A DNA stretch of 57,300 nt from an uncultured Collinsella sp. (GTDB lineage Bacteria > Actinomycetota > Coriobacteriia > Coriobacteriales > Coriobacteriaceae). A model generated the notes under the pieces. That model did not search any database. It was not told where the DNA came from and saw only the letters and a list, made by a program, of their open reading frames with translations. The translations under genes were made by a program, and so were the position numbers. Shown in pieces: positions 34,786-43,192 of this stretch. Where the stretch lies: NCBI GenBank assembly GCA_902475245.1, contig CABRYP010000011.1:1-57300 (forward strand), written 5' to 3'. Within the stretch, counting starts at the first letter, position 1. Each line of letters opens with the position of its first letter.

Positions 34786-34971
34786 GGAACCACTTCCTCC
34801 ACGAGAAAGACTTTGTTTCTCGTGACTTAGTGTGTCCCGCGCCCATATGCGCGGCGTACTGCCACGGTAAGCGCTCTGTTAACTCAAATGCATACATAGA
34901 ACGGGCGCCCTTACGTTGCCCTAAAGCTCGGTAAAGACGCCCGTCCGCCAAATATCCGTGATGCAGAAAAA

Positions 34972-35748
34972 TTACCAGCCAGTGTAGTAGTCGGTGGTTC
35001 CGGCAGCGCAGCCGGAGTCATAGACCTTGCACTCGCCCTTGGATCCGGTAAACGTGGAGCCCTGAGCCTTATCGCCCGCGGCCACGACGTAGTAACCATC
35101 GGAATCGCGCCAAAAGCCCTCGGAATCCTGGGTCCACTCGCCCGTGCGGTGGTGATACAACACGTTGCTGCTGTAATAGGTCTCACGACGACCGTTATAG
35201 TTATTGACGCCGCTCGAGCGCGTCAGGCCCGAGCCGTTCGCGTAATACGCAGCAGACGCGTAAGACGAGCCGGAGCCGGCGTTGTAATACGAAGCCTGAA
35301 CGGCCTCAGCGGCCTCGGCTTCGGCAGCCGCAGCCTCGAGCGCCTCGCGCTTAGCATCCTCGAGCGCGGAGCGAAGCTCGTCGAGCTCGGCCGACTTCGC
35401 GTCGACCTCCTCCATCGTCAAAAGACTGCCCGCACCATCGATACAACCTTGCAGTACAGCGCGCTCGTCATCGGTGGCATAGTCGCCGTACATGTTCATG
35501 ATGATCTGGGCGCGGACCTCCAGGGAATCGCGCTTGGCCCCCATAGAGGCGTTCCACTCCTGCATGGAGCCAAAGCCGTCGCCGCGATAGTCGACGGGCT
35601 GCATCAGCGTCGCCTCGGACGGCGTGGATCCGACCGTATCGGATAGTGTTGCCGCGTGGGCATCAGTTGCGCCGGCGCCCGTCAAAAGTGCCACGGTCAG
35701 AGCGGCGGAAAGGGCGGCGGCTTTCGGTTTTCGTGAATCAATCCTCAT
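34972..35748 (-). CDS. Secreted protein with coiled-coil and Tyr/Ser/Gly-rich C-terminus
   Basis: 258 residues from the ATG at 35748 (GGAGG upstream). Signal peptide about residues 1-32 ending near AHA. The middle part has ARAQIIMNMYGDYAT followed by a 45-residue Glu/Ala-rich coiled coil (SAELDELRSALEDAKREAL). The C-terminal third is rich in Ser, Gly and Tyr with YNAGSGSSYASAAYY, and ends in a small domain with a Cys pair. There is no catalytic motif. Extracellular structural role is likely. Confidence 0.7.
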   Translation of the reverse strand: MRIDSRKPKAAALSAALTVALLTGAGATDAHAATLSDTVGSTPSEATLMQPVDYRGDGFGSMQEWNASMGAKRDSLEVRAQIIMNMYGDYATDDERAVLQGCIDGAGSLLTMEEVDAKSAELDELRSALEDAKREALEAAAAEAEAAEAVQASYYNAGSGSSYASAAYYANGSGLTRSSGVNNYNGRRETYYSSNVLYHHRTGEWTQDSEGFWRDSDGYYVVAAGDKAQGSTFTGSKGECKVYDSGCAAGTTDYYTGW

Positions 35749-35958
35749 GTAGCTGGAAACCTCCGTAGTGCGTTTTTGCTGCGTTTGAGCTGCGTGTGAT
35801 TCGATCGCGCTGCATAGTACCCCGAGCAAATCGCGACCTGCGGTTTTTCTCAAAAGGCGCACGTCATTTGCGTAAAACTCACATCCTCTCAACAGGAGTT
35901 TTCCACATCTCGATTGCATAAAGCGTGCCAAAAACCCTGTTTTTGCACCCTCTCTATG
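35749..35958. other. Intergenic stretch upstream of the secreted protein
   Basis: No ORF or RNA recognised. It holds the promoter region for the secreted-protein gene; I could not pick a convincing -35/-10 pair. Confidence 0.4.
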
Positions 35959-36000
35959 CAAAAAAGGCGCCTGTGCGACCATTGTTCGCACAGGCGCCTT
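35959..36000 (-). terminator. Strong terminator of metY
   Basis: Minus strand: perfect 15-bp stem AAGGCGCCTGTGCGA / TCGCACAGGCGCCTT followed by TTTTTTGC. Confidence 0.92.
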
Positions 36001-36060
36001 GAGCAGGCATTTTATGCAGTTATACCTATCGAGTCGCAAGGGGTCCTTGCACAAGTCGCC

Positions 36061-37371
36061 TTACTCGTCCAGTGCGGCAAAGGCCTGCTTCAGATCCCAA
36101 ATGATGTCCTCGGCGTTCTCGGTACCGATGGAAAGACGGATCGTGGAGGGCGTGATGTCCTGCTCGGCGAGCTCCTCGGCAGAGAGCTGGGAGTGCGTGG
36201 TGGTAGCCGGGTGCACGACGAGCGACTTGACGTCGGCCACGTTGGCGAGCAGCGAGAACACCTGCAGATGATCGATGAACTTCCAAGCTGCCTCCTGGCC
36301 ACCCTTAATCTCAAAGGTAAAGATCGAGGCACCGCCGTTGGGGAAGTACTTCTGGTACAGCTCATGGTCGGGATGCTCGGGCAGGCTCGGGTGGTTCACC
36401 TTGGCGACGTGGCTGTCACCGGTCAGGAACTCAACGACCTTCTTGGTGTTCTCGACATGACGGTCAACGCGCAGCGACAGAGTCTCGGTGCCCTGGAGCA
36501 GGACCCAGGCGTTGAACGGGCTGATGCAGGCACCCTCGTCACGCAGCAGGATAGCGCGGACATAGGTTGCAAAGGCGGCGGGACCGGCAGCCTCGGCAAA
36601 CGAAACACCGTGGTAGGAGGGGTTGGGCTCAGCGATCTGGGCGTACTTGCCACTCGCCTTCCAATCGAAGTTACCGCCGTCGACGATCACACCGCCCAGC
36701 GAGGTGCCGTGGCCGCCGATAAACTTGGTTGCGGAGTGGACGACGATGTTGGCACCATGCTCCAGCGGACGGAACAGATACGGGGTGCCGAAGGTGTTGT
36801 CGACGACAACCGGCAGGCCATGCTTCTTGGCGATCTCGGAGATGGCGTCGATGTTGGGGATGTCGGAGTTGGGGTTACCGAGCGTCTCGAGATAGATGAC
36901 CGTGGTGTTGTCCTTGATGGCGCCCTCGACCTCGTCCAGGTTATGGGCATCGACGAAGGTGGTCTCGACACCAAACTGGGAGAGCGTGTGCTCCAGCAGG
37001 TTGTAGGAACCGCCGTAGATGGTCTTCTGGGCGACCACGTGGTCACCGGCCTGGGCGAGGGCCTGCAGGGTATAGGTGATGGCGGCGGCGCCAGAGGCGA
37101 CGGCGAGGCCAGCAACGCCGCCCTCGAGCGCAGCGATACGGTCCTCGAAGACGCCCTGGGTGGAGTTGGTCAGACGGCCGTAGATGTTACCGGCGTCGGC
37201 AAGACCAAAGCGGTCGGCGGCGTGCTGGGAGTTGCGGAACACATAGCTCGTGGTTTGATAGATAGGCACAGCACGGGAGTCGGATGCAGGATCGGCGCTC
37301 TCCTGGCCAACGTGCAGCTGCAGGGTATCGAAACCAAAGGTGTGCTCGGGGTTGTTGATAAACTGGCTCAT
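36061..37371 (-). CDS. metY: O-acetylhomoserine aminocarboxypropyltransferase/cysteine synthase
   Basis: 436 residues, Cys/Met-metabolism PLP-enzyme family, MetY length (cystathionine synthases are about 390). PLP lysine in VHSATKFIGGHGTSLGG; other motifs are SDSRAVPIYQTTSYVF, YGRLTNSTQ, GGSYNLLEHTL, VVVDNTFGTPYL and the C-terminal RLSIGTENAEDI. It makes homocysteine from O-acetylhomoserine plus sulfide. The mRNA has a leader of about 180 nt containing a 17-codon ORF, and a LysR gene diverges upstream, so both may control it. Confidence 0.93.
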   Translation of the reverse strand: MSQFINNPEHTFGFDTLQLHVGQESADPASDSRAVPIYQTTSYVFRNSQHAADRFGLADAGNIYGRLTNSTQGVFEDRIAALEGGVAGLAVASGAAAITYTLQALAQAGDHVVAQKTIYGGSYNLLEHTLSQFGVETTFVDAHNLDEVEGAIKDNTTVIYLETLGNPNSDIPNIDAISEIAKKHGLPVVVDNTFGTPYLFRPLEHGANIVVHSATKFIGGHGTSLGGVIVDGGNFDWKASGKYAQIAEPNPSYHGVSFAEAAGPAAFATYVRAILLRDEGACISPFNAWVLLQGTETLSLRVDRHVENTKKVVEFLTGDSHVAKVNHPSLPEHPDHELYQKYFPNGGASIFTFEIKGGQEAAWKFIDHLQVFSLLANVADVKSLVVHPATTTHSQLSAEELAEQDITPSTIRLSIGTENAEDIIWDLKQAFAALDE

Positions 37372-37431
37372 GATGATCTCCTTGATCGAAGAAAGTAATA
37401 AGAGTAAGAGAAGTAAGTCGCTGTCTCCTGA

Positions 37432-37485
37432 TCACGCCGACGGGCGCAAACAGGAGCCCGGCATTCGTCTTGGTAAGCAATTCAT
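37432..37485 (-). CDS. 17-residue leader peptide upstream of metY
   Basis: ATG at 37485 preceded by AAAGGAGG, stop TGA at 37432. The peptide has two Cys and two Met codons and ends SCLRPSA. Its coding region overlaps one arm of a nested hairpin (CTCCTG...CAGGAG) upstream of the metY ribosome site, an arrangement seen in translation-coupled attenuators. Regulation by cysteine or methionine is inference. Confidence 0.5.
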   Translation of the reverse strand: MNCLPRRMPGSCLRPSA

Positions 37486-37553
37486 ATGCGGGCCTCCTTT
37501 CGCATCCCGGTTCCTTGGTCGGCTTAATTACCTACCGCCTTTGTGTGTTTTGA

Positions 37554-37582
37554 ATAGTACGAGCATTGTTTTGCTCGGTCAA
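37554..37582 (-). promoter_or_regulatory. metY promoter with palindrome in the spacer
   Basis: Minus strand TTGACC (37577-37582), 17 nt, TACTAT (37554-37559). The spacer contains CGAGCA-N6-TGCTCG (37560-37577), well placed for a repressor; the divergent LysR protein is the nearest candidate. Confidence 0.65.
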
Positions 37583-37643
37583 TCACTTAAAAGCGCTAAC
37601 TTGTTATCGGTTTTTTAGATAGCTATCGAAAGGATGGGCGCCG

Positions 37644-38546
37644 ATGACCCTCCAGCAACTTCGTTTTTTGATCGCCGTGGCAGAGTCCGGATCGATCAAC
37701 GCCGCAGCCCAGCGCCTTTATACGGCACAGTCCAACATCTCAAACGCTGTCAAAAGCCTGGAACAGGAGCTCCACCTGGAGATCTTTACGCGCTCCAGCC
37801 GCGGCGTCACGCTCACCAACGACGGCACCGAGCTATTGGGCTATGCGCGCCAGGTCGTAGAGCAGGCCGACATGCTCGAGGCACGCTACGAGGACGGCGG
37901 CACACCCCAGGCGCGCCTTGCCGTCTCGGCCCAGCACTACGCTTTTTCGGTCAAGGCCTTTGTCAACGTCGTCGAGCGCTGCCGCGACAGTAAGTTTGAG
38001 TTCATCATGCGCGAGACCACCACCTCGCAGATCATCGACGACGTCCGCGCATTTCGCAGCGATATCGGCATTCTGTACCTGGATGACTTTAACGCCCGCG
38101 TTCTGCAGAAGGCCTTCGCCGATGCCCGCGCAAGCTTCCATCCCCTCTTCGACGCGACGGTCCACGTCTTCGTTAGCGAACGCCACCCGCTCGCACGCCG
38201 CCCTCAGCTGTCCCTTGCCGACCTCACGCCCTATACGCGCTACAGCTTTGAGCAGGGAACCTCAAACTCCTTCTATTACGCCGAGGAACCTTTTAGCTTT
38301 ATCCCTTGCGACCGCAACATACGAATCTCGGACCGCGGAACACTTACTAACTTACTTATCGCGTCGAACGGTTACACCCTGTCGACCGGTGTCCTTTCCA
38401 ATGAAATGCAGTGGGGTATGGCATCGATCCCGTTAGCAGACGCCCCAACGATGCACGTAGGATATATCATGCACGACGAGCGCAAGCCCTCTCCTCTCTT
38501 GCGGCAATACCTCGACGAGCTCAACCGCATCATCCATGCCAACTAA
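37644..38546 (+). CDS. LysR-family transcriptional regulator
   Basis: 300 residues. The N-terminal winged helix is LQQLRFLIAVAESGSINAAAQRLYTAQSNISNAVKSLEQEL, followed by RSSRGVTLTNDGTELL and a two-lobed effector-binding domain (from about residue 90). Transcribed divergently from metY with 272 nt between start codons; a GATAGCTATC palindrome (37617-37626) lies just before its start. It probably regulates metY, perhaps with O-acetylserine or O-acetylhomoserine as ligand. Confidence 0.88.
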   Translation: MTLQQLRFLIAVAESGSINAAAQRLYTAQSNISNAVKSLEQELHLEIFTRSSRGVTLTNDGTELLGYARQVVEQADMLEARYEDGGTPQARLAVSAQHYAFSVKAFVNVVERCRDSKFEFIMRETTTSQIIDDVRAFRSDIGILYLDDFNARVLQKAFADARASFHPLFDATVHVFVSERHPLARRPQLSLADLTPYTRYSFEQGTSNSFYYAEEPFSFIPCDRNIRISDRGTLTNLLIASNGYTLSTGVLSNEMQWGMASIPLADAPTMHVGYIMHDERKPSPLLRQYLDELNRIIHAN

Positions 38547-38645
38547 CTGTCGGAAGACGGGATAGAAATCGTAAATTGCTAGCCCCCGGCAGGCATGGCG
38601 CTACAATGGTCACTCACACGAAGCGTACCCAACGAAAGGAACCAT

Positions 38646-39131
38646 GTGAAGGTCATCATCTATACCGACGGCTCGGCCCGATCAAATCCGGGACGCGGCG
38701 GCTACGGCGCCGTGCTCAAGTACACCAACCCCGCCGGCAAGACCTTCACCTCCGAGCTTTCGCGTGGCTACGCCAAGACCACTAACAACCGCATGGAGCT
38801 CATGGCGGTCATCGTGGCGCTCGAGGCACTTAACCGCCCCTGCGAGGTCGAGGTCCATTCCGATTCGCAATACGTCGTCAACGCCTTCAACAAACACTGG
38901 ATCGACGGCTGGAAAAAGCGCGGGTGGAAAACTGCCAACAAGCAGCCCGTCAAGAACCGCGACCTGTGGGAGCGCCTGCTTGCCGCAAAGAGCAAGCATA
39001 AGGTGGAGTTCATCTGGGTTAAGGGGCATGCCGGCCACGAGCTCAATGAGCGCTGCGACGAGCTCGCCACCACCGCGGCCGACGGAGCCAACCTCGATAT
39101 CGACACCGGCTTTAGCGAGAGCGACCTGTAA
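38646..39131 (+). CDS. rnhA: Ribonuclease HI
   Basis: 161 residues from a GTG at 38646 (AAAGGA upstream). Catalytic acids in IYTDGSARSNPG (D8), NNRMELMAVIVAL (Glu) and VHSDSQYVVNAF (Asp), and the fourth acid after VKGHAGHELNERCDELA. It degrades the RNA strand of RNA-DNA hybrids. The substrate-handle region GWKKRGWKTANKQPVKN is typical of the E. coli type. Confidence 0.95.
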   Translation: MKVIIYTDGSARSNPGRGGYGAVLKYTNPAGKTFTSELSRGYAKTTNNRMELMAVIVALEALNRPCEVEVHSDSQYVVNAFNKHWIDGWKKRGWKTANKQPVKNRDLWERLLAAKSKHKVEFIWVKGHAGHELNERCDELATTAADGANLDIDTGFSESDL

Positions 39132-39204
39132 CGGCGTTTTCGCACGCTTTTATGTCCTCCCGCGCTACACTCGTCCTGTAGGCCAAACAACGCAAGGGGG
39201 ACAC

Positions 39205-40311
39205 ATGCTGCGCATCGCAACCATCGGCACATCCATGATCACCGACGACTTTATCCAAGTCGTCAATGCCAACGACCAGGCTACATTCGTAGGCACGCTC
39301 TCGCGCGACGCAGATCGTGGCGCCGCCTTTACCGCCGAACACGGCGGCGAACGCAACTTCACCGCACTTGACGAGCTTGCGTCCGCCGACGACGTCGACG
39401 CCGTCTACATCGGCAGCCCCAACGCGCTCCATCACGAGCAGGCGCTCGCCTGCATCGCCGGTGGCAAGCACGTCATCGTCGAGAAGCCCTTCTGCGCCAC
39501 CGAAGCGCAGGCACTGGAAGTCTTCCGCGCTGCCGAGGCAGCAGGCGTCGTGGCCCTCGAGGCCATGCGCCCGCTTCACGACCCCGCCTTCCACGCCATT
39601 GAGGACGCTCTGGGCGAGATTGCGCCCATTCGCCGCGCCTCACTGCGCTTTGGCAAGTATTCCTCACGCTACAACGAAATCCTCGCTGGACGCGCCACCA
39701 ATATCTTCGACTGCAATATGGCATCGGGTTCCCTCATGGACATTGGCGTCTACGCCGTCGAGCCCATGGTCGAGATTTTCGGCATGCCCTCTGGTCTCAC
39801 CAGCATGACCACGCTGCTCGACCCCTCAACGCAAGAGCTCACCCATGGCCCCATCGACGGTTGCGGTTCCATTCTCGCCAGCTATGGCGGTGGCCGTATC
39901 TCCGTCGAGCTCGCGCACTCCAAAATTACGAATGACCTGCTGCCCTCGCAGATCGAAGGCGAGCGTGGCACTATCCAGATCGACCATCTGTCCACGCCCC
40001 GCAACGTCCGCATCGACTATCGCGGCGACGTCGTACGCGGCTCGGCGACCGAGGCACCGCGCGAACAGGACGACAACGGCCGCGCGCTCGACCTACCCAA
40101 ATCGAGCAACACTATGGAATACGAACTCATAGACTTTGTCACCGCCATCGGTAACATCGATAACGTTAAGGAAGAGATCTGGGAGACCCCAGCGGGACGC
40201 CACGAGCTCGGCCACTACCGCGATGTCACGCTCGTCTCGCTCCGCATCATGGATGCCGTGCGTCAGCAGGCCGGCATTACCTTCCCCGCCGATTCAGTCA
40301 AGCAGGCCTAG
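39205..40311 (+). CDS. Gfo/Idh/MocA-family oxidoreductase
   Basis: 368 residues from the ATG at 39205 (AAGGGGG upstream). Rossmann start LRIATIGTSMITDDF; YIGSPNALHHEQALACIAGGKHVIVEKPFC contains the EKP Lys. The active-site segment GSLMDIGVYAVEPM has Y in place of the usual H region. NAD(P)-dependent dehydrogenase of unknown sugar or related substrate. The acylphosphatase gene begins 2 nt after its stop. Confidence 0.85.
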   Translation: MLRIATIGTSMITDDFIQVVNANDQATFVGTLSRDADRGAAFTAEHGGERNFTALDELASADDVDAVYIGSPNALHHEQALACIAGGKHVIVEKPFCATEAQALEVFRAAEAAGVVALEAMRPLHDPAFHAIEDALGEIAPIRRASLRFGKYSSRYNEILAGRATNIFDCNMASGSLMDIGVYAVEPMVEIFGMPSGLTSMTTLLDPSTQELTHGPIDGCGSILASYGGGRISVELAHSKITNDLLPSQIEGERGTIQIDHLSTPRNVRIDYRGDVVRGSATEAPREQDDNGRALDLPKSSNTMEYELIDFVTAIGNIDNVKEEIWETPAGRHELGHYRDVTLVSLRIMDAVRQQAGITFPADSVKQA

Positions 40312-40313
40312 CG

Positions 40314-40724
40314 ATGGGCCTCTTCGATACGTTCTTCTCCAGCGTCACCGGCAGCAGTCGAGAGCCTCAAAAACCATCAAACATCGAGCTCGAGCTGCGC
40401 CGCAGGCTTACTGTGCTCGCAAGCGACGAGGCCACTCAAGACACTCCGCAGCGCTATTTTCTGCGGTGGGAGGGCCAAGTCCAGGGCGTTGGTTTTCGCT
40501 TTACCAACACCAACCTCGCGCAGGCACGCGCACTCACCGGCTGGGTGCGTAACATGGAAGACGGCTCCGTCGAGATGGAGATACAGGGGGCTCCGGCAAA
40601 CATCCTATCTCATCTCGAGGCGCTTCATGCCTCCTACGAGCGCATGGGAACGCGTTTTCGCCTCGCAGACGCCCAGGCCCGAGCCCCACTTACCAATGAA
40701 GACGGTTTCAGTCCTCGTTATTAG
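40314..40724 (+). CDS. Acylphosphatase with N-terminal extension
   Basis: 136 residues; the acylphosphatase fold (about 90 residues) begins near residue 47. Key residues are present: Arg in EGQVQGVGFRFT and Asn in GWVRNMEDGSVEMEIQG. It hydrolyses acyl phosphates. The first 45 residues (FFSSVTGSSREPQKPSNIE) have no family counterpart I recognise. Tightly linked to the upstream oxidoreductase gene. Confidence 0.88.
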   Translation: MGLFDTFFSSVTGSSREPQKPSNIELELRRRLTVLASDEATQDTPQRYFLRWEGQVQGVGFRFTNTNLAQARALTGWVRNMEDGSVEMEIQGAPANILSHLEALHASYERMGTRFRLADAQARAPLTNEDGFSPRY

Positions 40725-40785
40725 TATTGTGTGCTAAATACGGTATCATTTACCTACGACCGTTGACAGAAAAGAGGCGAGGCGC

Positions 40786-41166
40786 ATGGCGGTGCAAAGA
40801 AGAAACACCAAGCAGCGGAAGCTGGTTCTTGACGCCGTGCGCCAAAGCTATAACCACCCCACCGCCGATGAGATCTACAACGCCGTGCGCGCGCAGGATG
40901 ACAAAATCAGCCGCGGTACGGTCTACCGCAATCTCAATCTCTTGGCCGACGCCGGGGAGATCCTCTCCATCAAGACACCGGGCGGCAGCCGCTTCGATCG
41001 CACCATCGAGCCGCATGCGCATATCATCTGCACCTCGTGCAGCCGCGTCATCGACGTACCGCTCCCCTTCGATGCCCAACTCGACGCCAAGGCGTCCGAG
41101 CAAATCGGCTGGAACGTCACCTCGCACTACACCATCTTCGAGGGCCTCTGCCCCAACTGTAGGTAG
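40786..41166 (+). CDS. Fur-family metalloregulator (PerR/Zur type not resolved)
   Basis: 126 residues. Winged helix with ADEIYNAVRAQDDKISRGTVYRNLNLLADAG, then metal-binding C-terminal domain with PHAHIICTSC (His pair and first Cys pair) and GLCPNC (second Cys pair), giving the structural zinc site. The protein is short, without the extended tail of Zur. PerR-like oxidative-stress control is my best guess; Fur or Zur remain possible. No obvious 7-1-7 box was found upstream. Confidence 0.88.
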   Translation: MAVQRRNTKQRKLVLDAVRQSYNHPTADEIYNAVRAQDDKISRGTVYRNLNLLADAGEILSIKTPGGSRFDRTIEPHAHIICTSCSRVIDVPLPFDAQLDAKASEQIGWNVTSHYTIFEGLCPNCR

Positions 41167-41180
41167 ATTTTGGGACATGC

Positions 41181-41978
41181 CTACTCAGCAAGTAGACGAC
41201 GCAGCTCTTCTTCAACCGCGCGCACGTAGCGGACACGGTCATTGACACCGCGCATGCTGGGATTGCAGTCCTCCATCAGATAGGGATGGCCCACCACGTT
41301 GAGCATGTCGCGATCGTTTTCGTTATCGCCAAACGCCATCATTTCGTTAGGTGAGATCCCCAGCGCGCAACCATAATCGGCAAGCGCGGACCCTTTGCCC
41401 GAATCAAAGCCGATAAAATCGGTCCATTCGGTTCCCGACGTCATCACGTCGACACGGTCGCTAAAGAGGCGCTCGAAATACTCCAGCGCCGCCGGCTGCT
41501 CTGTCTCGGGCGTTTGAAACGCAATCTTAATGACATCCTCGTCGATGTCCTCGGGACGGTCGACCACCGCCACATCGCAGTGGACCTCATAGCGCAAATG
41601 GTCGACGAACGCATCGTTGCCGCTCATGGTGTAGAGGTGCCCCTCGCACGAAAGGGTCACGTCGGCATGGGGAAAGGCGACCACGGCATTCGCGATATCC
41701 ATAGCAAGGCTACGCTCCATGGAACGCTTGACAACGGCATGCCCCTCGCTCATCACCAGGGCTCCGTTTTCGCACACATAGGCGAGCTCATCGGCCACCG
41801 GGGCAAACAGATAGCGCAAGCTCGCATATTGACGGCCGCTCGCCGGCATAAACACGATACCGCGACGATGCAGCTCATCGATGAGCTCAAAGGCCTCGGA
41901 ACGCGGCTCGCGCTCCCCCGGATGCAGCAACGTGCCGTCCAAATCGCAGGCGATCAGCTTGATTCCCTCAAGACCCAT
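41181..41978 (-). CDS. Cof-type HAD phosphatase
   Basis: 265 residues from the ATG at 41978 (GGGGGA upstream). Motif I LIACDLDGTLLHPGE, motif II MPASGRQ, C2B cap with ALEYFERLFSDRVDVM, and motif IV MAFGDNENDRDMLNVVG. It is a sugar- or cofactor-phosphate phosphatase. It converges on the Fur-family gene with 14 nt between stops. Confidence 0.85.
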   Translation of the reverse strand: MGLEGIKLIACDLDGTLLHPGEREPRSEAFELIDELHRRGIVFMPASGRQYASLRYLFAPVADELAYVCENGALVMSEGHAVVKRSMERSLAMDIANAVVAFPHADVTLSCEGHLYTMSGNDAFVDHLRYEVHCDVAVVDRPEDIDEDVIKIAFQTPETEQPAALEYFERLFSDRVDVMTSGTEWTDFIGFDSGKGSALADYGCALGISPNEMMAFGDNENDRDMLNVVGHPYLMEDCNPSMRGVNDRVRYVRAVEEELRRLLAE

Positions 41979-42061
41979 ATGCTTCCCCCAAAGTCTCTCA
42001 TCAACAGCAAGACGGACTTTGAATGGCAATCCCTCAAAGCCCGTCTTGCGCATACGCGCGC

Positions 42062-42640
42062 TTAGCCGCGCGTCTTTTTTACGATGGTAAAGTCGGGAGC
42101 CATGCTCACAACAACATCCGCCGCGCTCGATGCAAAGCGTCGACTGGCATCGAGCTCGCGTGCGACCACCGAGAGCCGAACGCCCCCAATACCCCGGAGC
42201 ATACGACCCAAAACCGGTTGCACCGGCGTATACATGCGCACGGTATGCTCGTCCGAGTCACCCCGGAAGAGCGGCGCATGCATGTTGCCGATCTCCCAGC
42301 ACGCATGTGCGAGCACAATCGGATCCATGCGGTCGACTTCGACCAAATAGACCTCGGCGCTGCGCAGGCGCACGACAACCGCTACGGGCACCGCGCCCGT
42401 GCGGTCAATAGCAAGCACGTCACCGTCGGCAAGACGCTCGCCATCAGTGGCATCCAGCCGGGCATTCACCGTGCGCCCCAGCTCCGTCACGCCCACAAAC
42501 AGGCGCGCATCAGCCTGGTCCCAATCGAGTAGCAGCTCGTCAACCTCAAAGACGCCACCCAGCTCCCGACGAAGCAGGAGTTCATAGGACGGGTCGTTGA
42601 GATTTCCCAAGCGCTCCGTAGCTACCAGGTCCACGGACAT
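42062..42640 (-). CDS. UreE-like metallochaperone (no urease genes nearby)
   Basis: 192 residues from the ATG at 42640, three bases after the slyD stop. The arrangement of an N-terminal domain with GERLADGDVLAID and a C-terminal one with ACWEIGNMHAPLF matches the UreE two-domain plan, where the GNRHxP histidine binds nickel; here the motif is GNMHAP with the His kept. There is no His-rich tail. Family assignment is by motif recognition and less certain than others; it may deliver nickel to an enzyme outside this window. Confidence 0.6.
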   Translation of the reverse strand: MSVDLVATERLGNLNDPSYELLLRRELGGVFEVDELLLDWDQADARLFVGVTELGRTVNARLDATDGERLADGDVLAIDRTGAVPVAVVVRLRSAEVYLVEVDRMDPIVLAHACWEIGNMHAPLFRGDSDEHTVRMYTPVQPVLGRMLRGIGGVRLSVVARELDASRRFASSAADVVVSMAPDFTIVKKTRG

Positions 42641-42643
42641 CAA

Positions 42644-43072
42644 CTAGTCCTCGACCTCGACGAGCTCGATATCAAAGTTGAGGTCCTTGCCGGCGAGCTC
42701 GTGGTTGGCGTCGAGCGTCACGGCCTCGGCCGTCACATCGATGACCACGGCGGGGACGGGCATGCCGCTCGGCGTGGACAGGAAGAGCTTCATGCCCTTC
42801 TCGATCTGCTCGATATTGGGAACCTGCTCGGCCGGGAAGGTGATAACCATCTCGGGGTTGCGCTCGCCGTAGGCATCGACAGCAGGAATGTGCACGGTCT
42901 TCTTCTCGCCCACCTGCATGTCGACAACAGCGGCGTCGAAGCCCTTGATCATCTGGCCGGCGCCGCAGGTGAACTCCAGCGGCTCGCCGCGATCGTAGGA
43001 GCTATCGAACTGCGTGCCGTCGTCGAGCGTGCCGCGATAATGGGTCTTGACCTTCTTGCCCTGGTTGGACAT
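42644..43072 (-). CDS. slyD: FKBP-type peptidyl-prolyl isomerase, SlyD-like
   Basis: 142 residues from the ATG at 43072 (GGAGGT upstream). FKBP core GTLDDGTQFDSSYDRGEPLEFTCGAG and MIKGFDAAVVDMQVGEKKTVHIP, with the insert-in-flap domain (NPEMVITFPAEQVPNIEQIEKGMKL) that defines SlyD, then NHELAGKDLNFDIELV. The metal-binding Cys/His tail of E. coli SlyD is absent. It is a folding helper and, in other bacteria, a nickel-handling protein; co-transcription with a UreE-like gene is consistent with that. Confidence 0.92.
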   Translation of the reverse strand: MSNQGKKVKTHYRGTLDDGTQFDSSYDRGEPLEFTCGAGQMIKGFDAAVVDMQVGEKKTVHIPAVDAYGERNPEMVITFPAEQVPNIEQIEKGMKLFLSTPSGMPVPAVVIDVTAEAVTLDANHELAGKDLNFDIELVEVED

Positions 43073-43192
43073 GGTGACCTCCGTGATAAGGGCGGCGCAC
43101 AACGCGGGCCGCCGTGAACATATGGCGCTAACTATACCCTAGTCATACAATTCAAAGACAGTTTGCAAAGAAACGCTGCAACCGGAGGAACC

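Noticed and set aside
37372..37643. SAM riboswitch or T-box before metY
   Set aside because: I could find neither the SAM-I junction sequence nor a T-box motif; only a short leader ORF and hairpin.
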